From Yamagishiella unicocca (Eukaryota > Chlorophyta > Chlorophyceae > Chlamydomonadales > Volvocaceae): a stretch of 64,000 nucleotides of DNA. Within the stretch, counting starts at the first letter, position 1. Every line of letters starts with the position of its first letter. Location: assembly GCA_003116995.1 (NCBI GenBank), contig BDSL01000002.1, forward strand, positions 372,001-436,000, in the 5' to 3' direction. Under the pieces are notes generated by a model, which did not search any database, had not been told where the DNA came from, and was given only the letters and a program-made list of their open reading frames with translations. A program made the translations under genes and the position numbers. Positions 12,054 to 24,540 of this stretch are shown here, one piece after another.

Positions 12054-12597
12054 ATGGCTTCCGCTCGAGAACTTTTAAGCCGATTGATCCCTCCGGCCAG
12101 GAGACAGCTTGAGCGCCTTGAGGCCCACCGGCGTACCGTGGTTTGGGGCAACACCCAAATTACGCTACGGGTGCGCGATTATCCAAAGAGCAAGGACGAG
12201 TAAGTATGACGCGGAATGCGGGACGGTTTGCGGCGATGATGGTCCTGACGGGAGCTCGGTTGCTGCTGCGCAGGCGTATATCGGTCGTAGCACCGCAATG
12301 GCACAAGGTTCAGTTATTCAGTGAGGCGTTGAATCGCAAAGTACCCATGGTGATGACGAACGACACGATGAGGTAGGCCAATACCCAGACTGGAACCCCG
12401 CACGCATGGCACTTTCCTAACTAAACGACATATGCAGGATGATTGAGGACATGGGTGGACTGGATACATATTTGCTAAAGACGCCCGAGTCCAAACTCAA
12501 GAGCGACGTCACGTCAGCGCTCAAGTGGGAAGTTATCACGGCGCTTCGACGGAAGGAGCACCTGGCAAGCCTGCCAGAGCGTAAGGGCTCCAGCTGA
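12054..12597 (+). CDS. MRPL28: Mitochondrial large-subunit ribosomal protein bL28m
   Basis: Three exons, 12054-12199, 12274-12372 and 12438-12597, give 134 residues; donors are GTAAGT and GTAGGC, and phases agree. The C-terminal half matches the bL28 family: QWHKVQLFSEALNRKVPM, then TNDTMRMIEDMGGLDTYLLK, then TPESKL, the stretch that in L28 proteins reads T-x-R-x-I-D-x-G-G-L-D-x-Y-L-L-x-T. The N-terminus is Arg-rich and lacks acids until residue 8 (MASARELLSRLIPPARRQ), suiting a mitochondrial presequence or rRNA-binding tail. The ATG chosen is the first in frame; the upstream region carries the promoter shared with APC1. Assignment to the mitochondrial rather than plastid ribosome is inferred from the GGLDTYLLKTP form and C-terminal extension. 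Confidence 0.83.
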
Positions 12598-14275
12598 AAT
12601 GGAGATAGCCTGAAAGGTGCAGCTGCGGCGCAGTGCTTGAAGTGTACGGAGCGTATGGCGAGAACGGCTTCACGGGTGTACAGCTTCATTGGTGGTGGTG
12701 GTGGCGGGGCCCTTATCGGCACTGACTTGTGGATGTGAATGTCGTATGGACGCTTTTGGGAGGATGTGTTGCAATCCTTGTGCTTGTGGTTAACAATAAC
12801 ACATAATAACGAAGGCGGCGCTGGCAAATGTTGGACCGGCCCTTGTGGCTGTTGCAACGGGTGGGGCCTGTATAGCTGCACCAGGACGCACCACGTAGTC
12901 GTCGTGCCCTGTGCTGCTGGGTGCTGCCCTAGCCCTGCCTAGCCACCATCCTCCTCGCCGTGAACTGCTGGTCCGCTGCGTGTGTGTTCCCCTGCTTTCT
13001 TTCCTGGGTAGCCTGGAGGCCCTAAGGCGTGAGCTAATGGTCGTCGCGTGTGGTTGCCTCCACGCAACCCAACCTCGAAACATATGCCCGCTGAGGGCGT
13101 GTTCTTCGGAGCAGTCGAAGCCCGAACGGCGCCGCCTTGAAACATGGGACGGTCTGACTCGTCCAACATTCCCACCCGCCAGCTTTGTCAACGACCACAA
13201 GGGAGAGGGTGACATCTCGGCCGGTGTCAGGGCCCCCAAGTAGCTGCCGTCGACATCCCCACCGAAACTGCCGCAAGGGCTCACCAGTTTTCATCTGAGC
13301 TGCCCCAAGCCGCAACAGCAACCCTGGGTGCGTCTGGGTGTCAACCCAGCAGGTCTCAGCTGGCTTGAGGGTCCCCCGACGCCCACAAGGCTCCGGTGCG
13401 CACCCCTTATCTGCCACGTGATATTTAACAATACGGCTGGGCGTCATCGCGTAAGGAGTACTTTCCCATCTGCCGCCCTCCTTGGGTGCCTTCGAGGATA
13501 CAGGTGGCAGTGTGCGCGATGTATGCTATGCATTGCAACGTTGCGTCATAACTATTGCAGTGCGTTGCAGGGCAACCAAACTTTAAAATGCGGGTCAGTG
13601 GCCTTGGTGAACGTTGGCAGAAGTTCGCAAGTTGGACCGACAGTGCAGACGGCGGGTGCCGCATAGCAAGCAAGCTAGGTACCGCTGTGCCGCGAATTTA
13701 ATTATTCACGAGTATTCAAATACCACTATTTGCATCGAAACGGTTAAAACTGTGCCGCCTTGACAAAGCAGTTTAGGAGTGCAACAGAAATTTGAGGAAC
13801 CTGACAAAAAGCCTGCGGCAACGAGGATTCGCTGTAAATGGTAGCAGGAGTTGGTTATTGTAAAAGCATTGGTCTTGAAATTATGGTGGCATAGCCGATG
13901 GAATCTCCTCGGTCCGGCGCATGGGCACAGCACGCTGGCGCAACAGCCTCAAAATAACGAATTGTTGTGAAATCCTTCCACATAGCAAAGGCCGACTTTC
14001 ATATATATTTGAGCTACACTACTTGCGTAAACGTTCGTTACCAACACGACTTTACCTCTTCCCAACACGCCGATGCCCGCCTATCTGTCATCTCTCTCTT
14101 GCGCTCCTGTCCTTCTGAACTTCCTTATGCTCCACAGCAAGCGTCTTCTTGGTGGGGGCGGGTCCCCTTGACTGACTGCGCCCCCTCATCGACGACCTAA
14201 TTGCGAAGTGCAACGCCGTCTCGGCGATAGGAAGTGCAGTAGGATTTATATAGGTTTCAATCACTGCAATTGGCC
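12598..14275. other. Intergenic: bL28m 3' region and S6K promoter
   Basis: No coding exon recognised on either strand. Two TGTAA motifs at 13833-13837 and 13859-13863 could be the bL28m polyadenylation signals, implying a 3' UTR of about 1.2 kb. Towards the right the DNA becomes AT-richer (CATATATATTTGAGC near 13999) and TTTATATAGG near 14245, 30 bases before the S6K ATG, is TATA-like. Confidence 0.5.
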
Positions 14276-17200
14276 ATGGCATCCTTGAACCCTGCTGCGG
14301 CGGAGTGGAAGCCTTCGCCCGCACCTCGGGCGGCGGCCTCCAAGAACCCAGCCGCAAAAGATTCCGCCGCGAACTCCACTGGCAACGCTAATCAATTAGC
14401 GCAATCTCTTGCTGCGACCGCCCCAGCAAACATGCCTGCCTCGAAGAAGGAGGCGAAGGATGACTTTCCCGCCCTGGGCGCTGCAACCAAGGGAGGCGGC
14501 GGCAGGAACGTGACTCAACCGTCTGGCTTGAAGTCCTGGAAGAATGTTGCCTCTTCTGGGGCTGAAGCTGTTCAGTCCGCTACCGTCAGTTCCACGTCGG
14601 CTCGGCCTAGCTCGGACGCACCGGCCGCACAGCCGGCACCCGCATGGCCTCTGCCGGGCGAAGTCTCCCGCAACGTTCAGCCGTCGCAACAGGCACAGCC
14701 GACTCGAGCGCCGCTGCAAGTCCCGGTGGGCCGCTTCCCGGTGACAGGGGGACAGCAGCAGCAACAGGCAAGGAATGCCAAGCAGCACGAGAAGAGCCTT
14801 CCCGCGGCCGCGACACCTATTAGCGCCAAGGGAGCCCAAGTCAAGAGCGTGCCGTCGGCCAGCGGCTTCAGTCCTGTCTCCCCGGGGAGCGCCAGCAGCG
14901 CCACACCGCCCAGCACTCCAGCCACGCAGCCGCTATCCATCGTCAAGCAGGGCTCTCTTAAGAACGCCTTTGACGGCCTCGCGCAGCAGGCCGCAGCCGC
15001 GGCGCTGGCGGCCGCCGTCCCACGCACCGCCGCTGCGCCGCCTACACCGACCGCAGCCCCTCGCGCGGCTCCGGCACCGGCTACCAATGCGAGCTCCACC
15101 CCATTCTCCGCGCCCGCGGCGCAAGCGTCCCCGGCGAGCGCCGCAGCAGCTGCCTCGCGCCCCGCACGCAAGGCGTCCCCTCTTTCAGCCGCTCTGGGCG
15201 CAACCGGGGCTGCCGCAGCGGCGAAGGCGGCCGTGACCGGCTCCCCCACGCAGACGTCAGCTCCAACCCCCGCAGGCGGCGCCCGCAGTGCCACCCCCGC
15301 GGCGCCCATCCCCGCCGGCATGCGCGTGCGCGTGCAGCCCTCGCCCAGCAGCGGCTCTCTCTCCCCCGGGGCTGCGGGCTCCGTGCTCACCCCCTCTCAG
15401 CCGATTGCCATCCGCAGCCGCGGCAGCCGCCAGCAGCTGACGATGGACGAGGTGATGGAGGCGGAGGACGACGAGGAGCGCAGCCGCCGCATTGAGCAGC
15501 GCCGCAAGGGCGCCAGTGCGGCGGCAGCGGCCAAGACGGCGGCGGCGGCGGCAGACGCGGGCCTTAGCAACGGCCGGCCGCTGCATGCGGGGGCCGGTGA
15601 GGACAGCATGACGTTCGATGAGGCCTTTGAGACGCACAGCGTCGCCAGCCGAAGCAGCTCGGTGAGCGGCAGCGGGGTCGTCGAGGTTGGGCTGCGGGTG
15701 GAGACGGGGCGGATTGGGGATTGGGGTCGCTGGGGTCGTCGGATTGCCCGGTATCAGCAAAAAGGGTTCCCAAAGGCCTCCCAAAATGACCTTCAGCTGT
15801 GAGTTTGTGGTGGCCATTGCCGAGGCAGTAGGGCTCTGGGGTGAAGCCAAGGACGCCCACACTGGAAAAGGCTACTCTGCGCGCTTGCCGCGGGGCTGCA
15901 TCAAGCACCCGGGGTAATCCCTCCCGCCCACTTTGCACGGGGGGGGAGGGGTTGTAGCAGTGCCCAGTGCCCCTGCGGCGGGTGCCATTCACGCCCCCTC
16001 GCAATAAGCCAACTTTGGAAAACACCAACCCTGAAAACCAATGCGCTCACACCGGTCCTGCGCGTTTACGCTGGGCTGCCTGTCGCCGCGGCCGCCCTGA
16101 ATGTTGCTGCTGCTGTCCGCTCACCGCCCGTCGTCGCGGCGCCTACCGCAGATCACCAGCCGCCCTAGCCTGGCGCCCTCTGAGGGCATCAGCGGCCAGG
16201 TCAGCGGCGAGCAGCCAGGCAGCGCTACGGCGACGTCCGCCTGCGCGGACAGCGCGCTGAGCGGCGGGAAGGCAACCCAGAACGGCAGCGGCGGCGCCCC
16301 TGGCACCGCGGAGGCCGGCGGCCAGGGCGGGGCCGACACCGACACGGCCGTCACGGGGGCCTCGGACGCGTCCGTGAGCGGCACCACCGACAGCGCCGCA
16401 GTCAGCGACGGCGGGCTCAGCCTGCGGGAGGCGCAGGAGGAGATGTACGGCGATGGGCCCGTCACCTGCCCCCCGCTGGTGGGGGTTGAGGAGGCTGCGG
16501 AGCGGGCCGCGGCGGTGGCGGCGGTCTCCAACGCGCTGCCCTTCGAGCCGCCGTCTGGCAAGGTGCGCATGACCCACCTGGTGCCGGGGCGCTGTGGGCC
16601 TTGACTCTGTGGGCCTTGGCTCTGTGGGCTTTCGCTGGCAGGCGGGCCGCGGCACGTAGACGCCGCGGCATGTTCTGCCGGTGTGATGTGGTGGTGTCCT
16701 TTATGGGGGGGTTTAGGCCCGCCTGCCACACACGCGTTGGGCCCGCGGCGTGCATGCCGCGCGCACCCGTCGGTAGCGCATCCCCTACCTCCTCCCATCA
16801 CGCGCTGATGTGGCGGTGCACTCCGTCGTCCGCCGCTCTTCTTCCTCTCCCCCACTCCCCGTTTCCTATGTCGTGTAATTGGGTCGTTTCGCCATTCCCC
16901 GCGCCCGCACATCGGGCCCCCTGCCCTCCTGTCGACGCCCCGCACCGCCTCACGCGCGCACCTGCACCGCCTCCTCCCCGTGGCCGTCAACCGGGGGGGC
17001 CCGCACGGCTCCTCTTCCCGCCGCGTCTGCCGCAGTCCTCAGCCTTGCGTTGCCTCTCCCGCACTCCCCAGCCTTGCGTCGCCACTGCCGCAGTCCTCAG
17101 CCTTGCGTCGCCTCCTGGCCCTTGGGGCCCCGCCGCTGTGGCCGCAGGTGGGCCCGCAGGACTTCGAGATGCTCCGCGTGGTGGGCCAGGGCGCCTTCGG

Positions 17201-20200
17201 CAAGGTTTTCCAGGTGATGCACAAGCACACACGCGTCATCTACGCCATGAAGGTGATGCGCAAGGAGCGCATCCTGCAGCGGGACCACTCGGAGTACGTG
17301 CGCTCGGAGAGGGACCTGCTCACAGCGGTGGTGCACCCCTACATCGTCACGCTGAGGTTCAGCTTCCAGGTGCGGGGGGGGGGACAGCGGGTACCATGAG
17401 GGTGTGGAGCCGAGCCGTGAGGGGTGGGGTATATCAAAGAGATCCGCGAAGGGGGGCTTAGGTTAGCGCCGCAAGCAGGGGGGTCATGAAGTGTGAGGAG
17501 CCGAGGCGTGAGGGGGAGGGCTTAGGTTAGCGCCGCAAGCAGGCATGAGCGTCGTTGGGCGGGAGGGGATCAGGCGACGGCCGGCTGTGCGACGCAGCTT
17601 GGTCCTGAGAGCTGGGCCCGACGCAGCGGGGGGGGCATACGGGCCGATTTGCGTTGTGCTGGAGATGCCAGGGAGGTGCATGGTGGTCGTGTGGTCGTGC
17701 TGCAGCCAGAGAGCGCCGCCACCTCCTTCCACATACCACGTCGTCCGCTGATCCCGCGGGTCGCGGTGCAACACGTCCGCAGAGCCCGACCAAGCTGTAC
17801 TTGGTGCTGGACTTCCTCAACGGGGGCCACCTCTTCTTCAACCTGTACCGCCAGGTGGGGCTGGGCGTGTGGGGGTGGTTGCGGAGCGGTGCGAGGAGGG
17901 CGGCTGGACGGATGGGTTGCGGGGCCGGCTGTACACCCCTGTGGATCCGCATGTGAGCGGCGTCGAGCCGTGCGTCAGCGCGTAGCAAGGTACTTCCGCG
18001 GATCGCTTGGGGCTGCACAATTCCGCCATCCCTTCTGGCCGTGGATCCTTCATCCTTCGGTGCACGCATGCCCGCGCGTTGCGCGCGCCCCGCTCGCTCC
18101 TGCCTTCCGCGCACCCCGCCCTCCTGCCCAGTGGGTGGTGGGTCTTAATGAGTTTCACATCCACACCGCCAAACAAGCCACACCCTTAAATAACTGGAAC
18201 TGGCCTTCCTCACCCCACCTCCCGGGCCACACACGGAGCGCGGCCCGCTGCGTGCCTCGGTAGGGTGACCCGCAGCGCCCTCTGCCCGCACCCCCGCGTT
18301 GGCGACCGCAGGGCGTCTTCAGCGAGGACGTGGCCCGGCTGTACACCGCGGAGATCGTCCTGGCCATCAGCTACCTGCACCTGCGGGGCATCGTGCACCG
18401 GGACCTCAAGCCGGAGAACGTGCTGCTGGACAGGTGGGTAGCGGCCGGGGGGGGAGGAGGAGGAGGAGGAGTTGACGGCGCCCCGGGCTGGCAGGAGGGG
18501 AGGGAGGGAGGGAGGGGGCATATGGGGCGTTTGGACGGACCATGGAAGGACGGCGCGCATGGTTAGAAGCCACCCGAGCCGGGTTCACGTGGTTGCTGTT
18601 GGTGAAGGGCTGACTGGTTGGAAGCAAGTGGGGGAGCACTCCAGGGCAGCTCGCTCAGACTCCACCAGGCATACTTTACGCTCCCTTTTTTGCAACCCCT
18701 CCTTCGGGCGCCGCCCCGGGTTGCTGCCGCTTGCAGCGAGGGCCACGTCCGGCTGACTGACTTCGGTCTGGCCAAGGGCAACATGGGCAGCGAGGCGGAC
18801 CGCACCAACTCCTTCATCGGCACCATGGAGTACATGGCGCCAGGTGGGCACTACTGCTGAGGCGGGGGGCAGCCGCGGCAGCCAGCAGGGGGGCAGCCAG
18901 CAGGGGAGGGGCGGACAACGCCAGGAACAGGCCCCCGGGCATCAGACCCGGCGCGGAGGGGGAATCATCTCCAGCAGTCCTCCCGACACGCACCTGCACT
19001 GCCCGCGCGTCCCCAGTCTTCCATTGACACACACACACACACACCTGCGCGGCTGCGCGGCCGCCGGCTACATAATTGGACTTCTGGCTTCTCGTGGACC
19101 CAGTCTGGGCTTCTTTCGGTAACTATTGGCGCCCCGCACTGACTCCGGATTCCTTGGTCTCCTCGCGCTACGTATACTTCGCGGCTCAGCTCAGCATTTA
19201 TAAAACACACACCTTGTGCTCGTGTGGCGTCCGCCGTGCAGAGATCATTGAGGCCAAGGGCCACGGCAAGTCGGTGGACTGGTGGAGCACAGGGTGAGTG
19301 CGCGGCTGGGAGGGCGGGGTCGCGGCGCGTGAGGGGGTGCGCGGTAGGGTTTGGGATGCGCAGTCCCATGCGGGTTTGAGTGTAAAACGTTCAGCGGGTG
19401 TGGGCGGCCGACGCCGGGGCACCCCTGTCCAACCGACAGGCTACGGCGGCGCTGGCTGGCCATTCGGTCGCGTGTTTTGGCCCTCTGCTGACGATGCCGG
19501 CTCCCCGGCCCCTCCCCCCTTCCACGGGTTTCCCTCGAATCCCCCCGGCCCCCTGCAGCATCCTCCTGTACGAGATGTTGTGCGGCATGCCGCCCTTCCG
19601 CGCCAAGAGCCGCCAGGCGCTGCAGCAGCAGATCGCTTCCGGCAAGATCAAGTACCCGAGTAAGTATGAGGAGCACACCGCGCAGCGGCGGGGAGTGCGC
19701 ACCCGACGAGGCCCTCGGGGGCCCTCACTCCGCCTAAATAGCCAACCCTCCCCGCCCTAGCCCACCCCGCCACCCACTGGCGGCCCTTGCTGCTGGATCC
19801 CGTCCGGATCCCGTTGCGACGATGACAACGTATCATAGTAGGTTGATGTGAGTGCCGCCTCCGTTTCCTCCCCGCCGCGCAGAGTTCCTGTCTTCGGAGG
19901 CACAGAACCTGCTCAAGAGCTTCCTCAACCGCGACTCGTCCAAGCGGTTGGGCAGCGGCCCTGACGGCTCCGACGCCGTCAAGCGCCACGCATTCTTCAG
20001 GACCATCAACTGGGTGAAGCTGGAGGCGCGCCAGATTGAGTCCAAGTTCAAGCCCAGCGTAACCTGCAACATGGACGTGGGTGAGTAGGGTGTCAGTAGG
20101 GACGCAGGTGATGGGCCGGAGGGACACAGGTCGAGGGGTAGGTCTCTGCTCCTCCCCTCCAGATCGGCACCTCCGCGGCGAGGCCCCGCAGCTGCCAACC

Positions 20201-20711
20201 CACCGCCGCTGCCGCCACACTGCGTTGCGGTGTGTGACGACGGCGGCGCTTGCACTCCATCACGACAACGACCATTGTGCACGAGCAGCTTGGCGGCTCG
20301 GTGGTTTCCCTTGACCGTCGACATGTCTCGCCTCCCGAGTATAAACATAGGCGACGTCGCGTTTCACTCCGAAATTCCCAAGGTCTGCGCGCAGCACTTA
20401 CGCCTCTGGCGGGAACCTCAACCCACCTACCCGCCCTTTCAACAACTCGACCGAGTAGAACCCTCACTGACGCCCTCACCTACCTCCTCCCCCGTTTCCT
20501 TTCCTAAGCCAACTTCGATAAGATCTGGACCGACCAACCTGTGATCGACTCGCCGTGCGGAACCCCCACGGTAGCCTCCCTGGGCAAGTTCGAGGGCTTC
20601 ACGTACGTAGCGCCCATGTTCTTGGCCAGCGAGCAGGCGGCGGCGTCGGTGGCGGCGCTCGCGGCGCCGCAAGCCTCCACCAGCGCCGCCGCGCCGACAA
20701 CACCGACCTGA
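14276..20711 (+). CDS. S6K1: S6 kinase (AGC family) with long PAM2-tipped N-terminal extension
   Basis: Ten exons: 14276-15661, 16152-16562, 17148-17369, 17783-17854, 18312-18433, 18737-18843, 19242-19293, 19559-19659, 19883-20080, 20509-20711; all phases fit, 957 aa. Kinase domain from about residue 605: loop GQGAFGKV, Lys in YAMKVMRKE (about 634), [16 protein letters not shown]-loop [14 protein letters not shown] with the PDK1-site Ser, then [14 protein letters not shown]. The AGC tail follows: turn motif VIDSPCGTP and hydrophobic motif FEGFTY (TOR-site Thr about 922). This matches plant S6K/ATPK, the TORC1 effector acting on ribosomal protein S6. Residues 1-599 are Ala/Pro/Ser-rich and open with [11 protein letters not shown], close to the PAM2 consensus that binds the MLLE domain of poly(A)-binding protein. 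Two phase-0 junctions tie the extension to the kinase. I saw no in-frame stop or TGTAA between them, but two separate genes cannot be excluded without RNA. Confidence 0.88.
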
Positions 20712-22987
20712 AGAAGGGGTCGTAGCAGTATTCTTCTGGGGCTGCGGGAGGGTTGGGGCGGGCAGGCAGGGGCGGAGCTGCGTCCGGCGTGACGTTGCGT
20801 ATTTGCAACGGATGCTGGGGCGGGCGGCGCCGGGGTGGGGTGGGGTGGAGTGGGGTTCGGGTTGCGGGTGCAGGAGGAAGGCTTCCTGGTGCGATGTCGG
20901 GCGGTGCGGCTGATGCGGGTGGTGACGTGCGCCTGCATGGCACAGGTGGGAACCATTCTAGCTGAGGGCCTGCGCATTTATCTGAGAGAGGTTGAGGGGC
21001 ATGTGAGCGCGACCCGCGAGGCGCAGAGCGTACGAGGTGTCGAGGTAAAGATGCGTCGCATATACGGTACTGAGAGAAGACGAAATGAGAAATCCCGATT
21101 CCTTGACTTAATACTACCATCTTTGCCTCGTTGATATCATGGCAGGTGACTGGCCTGCGAGTAGGGCGTCTATTTCCACCAATAACGTGTCCTGCAATCG
21201 TAGTATGTTCTGCTGGCTATGATTCCTTTGTGCATAAGTGGGCTGCCGAATGGGTGTGTCTTGGGCGTCCGCCATGCTGCCTTCCATTGGGAAGCAGCTG
21301 TCCGCTCTTCTGGGGACTTGATATGAACACGCCGGCACGTTAGCCGCGGATGGATGGGCCGAGGAGCGTTTTGCGTGAGTGGTGAAAGTGCGGCTGGAAG
21401 TCCACGTGTTCGTTTATTGCTTGTGATTGGAGTCTGCGTCTGACCTGACGTGTTAGATGGTGGGCAAGCGGCAATAGTACGACTTGATTAGATAGGATGC
21501 GATAAATGCCGCAGCCGTGGCATGCCCCGGTGCATACACAGGTAAATGCAGAGAGGATCCCATGGAGTCCCTCAAGTCGCCCAGCCGACATGGCATTCCG
21601 ACAGTTCGATTCCGCAGCCGCAGCACTCTCGTCTTGCGCCCGACACAAAATTGTTAACCAGCAGCACCCTCTAAGAGTGTTTCCTCCACGTCACCTATCT
21701 ACATCGACTGGCGCTGCCTGTCTTCAGTTGCTGCCCGCTCCCAAGACACCGAGCGTCCTCCGTACCCACTGCCATTTGCAAGTCCCGTTCTTGAAAGGCC
21801 CAATGCCACAGTAACCACAGTAAACTTGAATACTCTCGCACGCGCATACACTCACCAGGTCTCATGTGAAATGACTGTCCCATTAAATGAGTGAAAACAC
21901 CAAGCGTACATACACACAGTACCGAATCATCGTCACGCAGCAAATTAGGATCACGATAGGTCCGTACATACATAGCCATCTCACCCAGGAACTACATTCC
22001 CACTTATGGCCACGGCAGCTTAAAATCCTCTACGTGTAGGCGCACGCACACCAAAATACACCACGACCGCTATACACGTAACATTTACGATGCTTCGTGC
22101 CTAACACCGCACCGATGCCTCTCCCTCTTGGTCCGGAGTATATACTGCAGTTTATACTGCTACGACGGTCCTCTTCGCGAGCCGCTACGCAGCTAATACC
22201 GCGCTCTGCCGCCTGGCTCCCGCGCCCCACGCTCGCAAAGTGCCTTCGACTCTGCCTGCGCACATCGAACATCCTGGCTGCATCCATGCAAAGCAAAGTC
22301 GCCAGCTCGAAATGGCTGCGATTACGTCACATTACGTCACGTTGGGGCAACTTGCGGCATCAGGTGTTCCGGATGAGTACTGCTTCACGGCCCATAGCGG
22401 TAGTACCGGTATGGTGAGCGGCCAAGCATTGTGGCGAACTACCTCACTGCAGCCTGCCCTGCTGCGCTCACACTACGGCCGTTGCCGTGTTACGTGCGCA
22501 TCAGGTGGTGCGCCGTAAACATTAAATCCCCCGCAAGGTACGACATGCGCCTGACTTCCCGCACCGTTTGCGCAAGCGCACGCAAATCCGGTCGCTTCCT
22601 TTGGCATTAAAAAGTTGTTTATTCGCTCCGTGACCTGCAGTTAAAGCGGAGTTGAAAGGGCAATTAGTCTAGCAGGTGCGCTCCCCTGGAGAATGTTGGC
22701 AAAAGGCAATTCCATCTGGGCCAATGCTGTCGCGAAGTTTGGCGACATCCTCCCCCGCCCTTCCAAAGCACCATTCGGTTTGAGGCCGGCCAGCATGCGC
22801 ACTACAGACCCCGGCATGCACTGCTGCAGCCAACTGACACGGGTTCACGAACAACTAGTCCCATTCAATTAAAGGTCAGCCGCGGCTTACAACTATTTCG
22901 CCTACGGCTGCACCTCTCAGTCCTCTCACTCACCGCTCACCTTCCAAGGTAACGTGTATGAATATCCACGACGCGTGCCCCCGATTA
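20712..22987. other. Intergenic, convergent S6K / secreted propeller gene
   Basis: No convincing coding exon. GC falls after about 21.0 kb. A convergent minus-strand polyadenylation motif lies near the right end (22887-22891). No TGTAA was found on the plus strand soon after the S6K stop, so the S6K 3' end is unresolved. Confidence 0.5.
22887..22891 (-). terminator. Putative polyadenylation signal TGTAA, secreted propeller gene
   Basis: TTACA on the plus strand, TGTAA on the gene strand, about 100 bases after the stop codon at 22990-22988, the usual spacing for volvocalean transcripts. Confidence 0.6.
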
Positions 22988-24540
22988 CTACCGCATTATT
23001 GGTGGGACATCGTCAGCGAAGGGCAGTGTGCAAACAGAAAACGCAGAGACTCGCTTCTCCATGTACGAAATCGGTATCAGCAGCTTGTGTACGTCCTTGT
23101 GCTGCAGCAACAGAAGCTTTGCAGTCTGGTCCCCATCGCCGTAAGCGATGGCGTAATCTGACCCAAACACCTCCAAGCCACTCGGAAACATTATCCCGAA
23201 GTGCCCTTGAGAAGGGGGCATGAAGCCATGGCTAATGTGTGTTACCGCGTATGGCGGCTCGGCGCTGAACCTGTGTTGGCGGGTTAGATCAAAGTCTGAG
23301 CACCACCATATCACCCTTCGTCATGGTTACGAAGGACCCCGACCCACACGCACCTGTAGAAATAAAACCCGTACTCGACGTGGTAATGTTTATGCATCGT
23401 GCCACCATCCTTCCTGCAACAAATAAAAACACACCATCGACATTGCGCCGCCTACGCGTCTCCACACAACGGCAACACGTACCTGTACATGAAAGACCGG
23501 AAAGGGATTGCATCCTTTATGTACGGCGAGAGCTTCAGCATGTGGATACAGTTGGTGCGAATCCCGTCCCCTAGAAGCTTCTCGAGCCCAGGGATGGACT
23601 CAGGGTGGAGGCAGCCCGGGTGCACTCGGAGGTGGCCCACCGCCAGATAGGTCATTCCGTTGGATTCTAGGATAGCTGGTGTCCCACCCGATAAGTGCAT
23701 TAGCCGCCCAAATTTCGCGCTGAATGTATTGAAAAAACTCTCGTTGGCGGTGGTGTCGAAGCGGGAGTGCGGCACGGGCTCCCTGTACGACGTCCAATTG
23801 AAGACCGAGTGAGGCCCGAAGGGCCCGTAATGGGAGTACGACATCATCGATGTGCCGTTCCACGGCACCCAGTTCTTATCCCATGCGAGGGTCTTGTCGT
23901 ATCGTAGCAGGCGAGGCGGTCCTAACCGTGGGTCACATTGGAGGGGGCTTGTGCGCGTACACGTTATCAGCACCCGGAAGACGGTGTTGACTGATGCACG
24001 GTCCCCTCCATATTTCCCAAAAGGCAATGAAACATATAGAAACACGCGTCCCCGCTGATCGCGGAAGACGCGGCCGTCCTCGTAGTTTAACTGGTTCAAA
24101 TAGCGATGGCCAACCAGACCGACCTTGAACCCGCCTTGGCGCTTCTTACGAATCCGCGCGACTGCTAATAGGTTTGTCATGGTCCCATTCCAAGCATCCA
24201 TGAAAGGCGGCCGGTCAAGACGTCCAGGAGCGCATCTCCGCTCCTCACTCGCTGCAACGTATACCCGCGCGAAGATGCAGAAGATATTACCATTGAGTCG
24301 GACAATTGCTGGATTGAAAACACACGCGCCGTCAGGGATGCCAGGGGCAGCTCGCAAGGCCGGCGTTAGGTCTACGATTCCCCGCGCGTAGGGCTGACAG
24401 GCATCCTCGCTACATCGGCAATACGGATGTACGTCGTTTCCCGGAGCTGCATTATGCTGCACAATTGTATCATTCGTAGCAGCCGTTGCAAGGATTGTCA
24501 AAGCAATCAGAGCTAGAACCGTTGACACGTTGCCAAACAT
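22988..24540 (-). CDS. Secreted beta-propeller protein, glycosidase-like (orphan)
   Basis: First exon 24540-23483 starts at an ATG giving MFGNVSTVLALIALTILATA, a clear signal peptide, and runs 352 residues to a GTACGT donor. A second coding block, about 23300-22988, reads FDLTRQHRFSAEPPYAVTHI and then MFPSGLEVFGSDYAIAYGDG before the stop. Cys-rich start (CRCSEDACQPY), NGT and NWT glycosylation sites and GGTPAILESNGMTYLAVGHL fit a secretory five-bladed propeller. The pattern FPSGL...Y-x-x-AYGDGDQTAKLL resembles the last blade of GH130/GH43-like folds; this is inference and no catalytic residues can be assigned. The junction is unresolved: joining the strong donor to the obvious acceptors breaks the frame, while a weak donor GTGGAG about 15 bases downstream joined at the acceptor GTGCTCAG gives YVLPLYFDLTRQH in frame. 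Less GC-rich than neighbouring genes. Confidence 0.55.

Noticed and set aside
14270..14275. Start of the S6K protein at 14270
   Set aside because: That codon is TTG; the first ATG is at 14276. The same applies to the secreted propeller gene (24540, not 24549) and the membrane protein (53591, not 53567).
19021..19050. (AC)n tract as a regulatory element
   Set aside because: Short simple repeat inside an S6K intron; nothing ties it to function.
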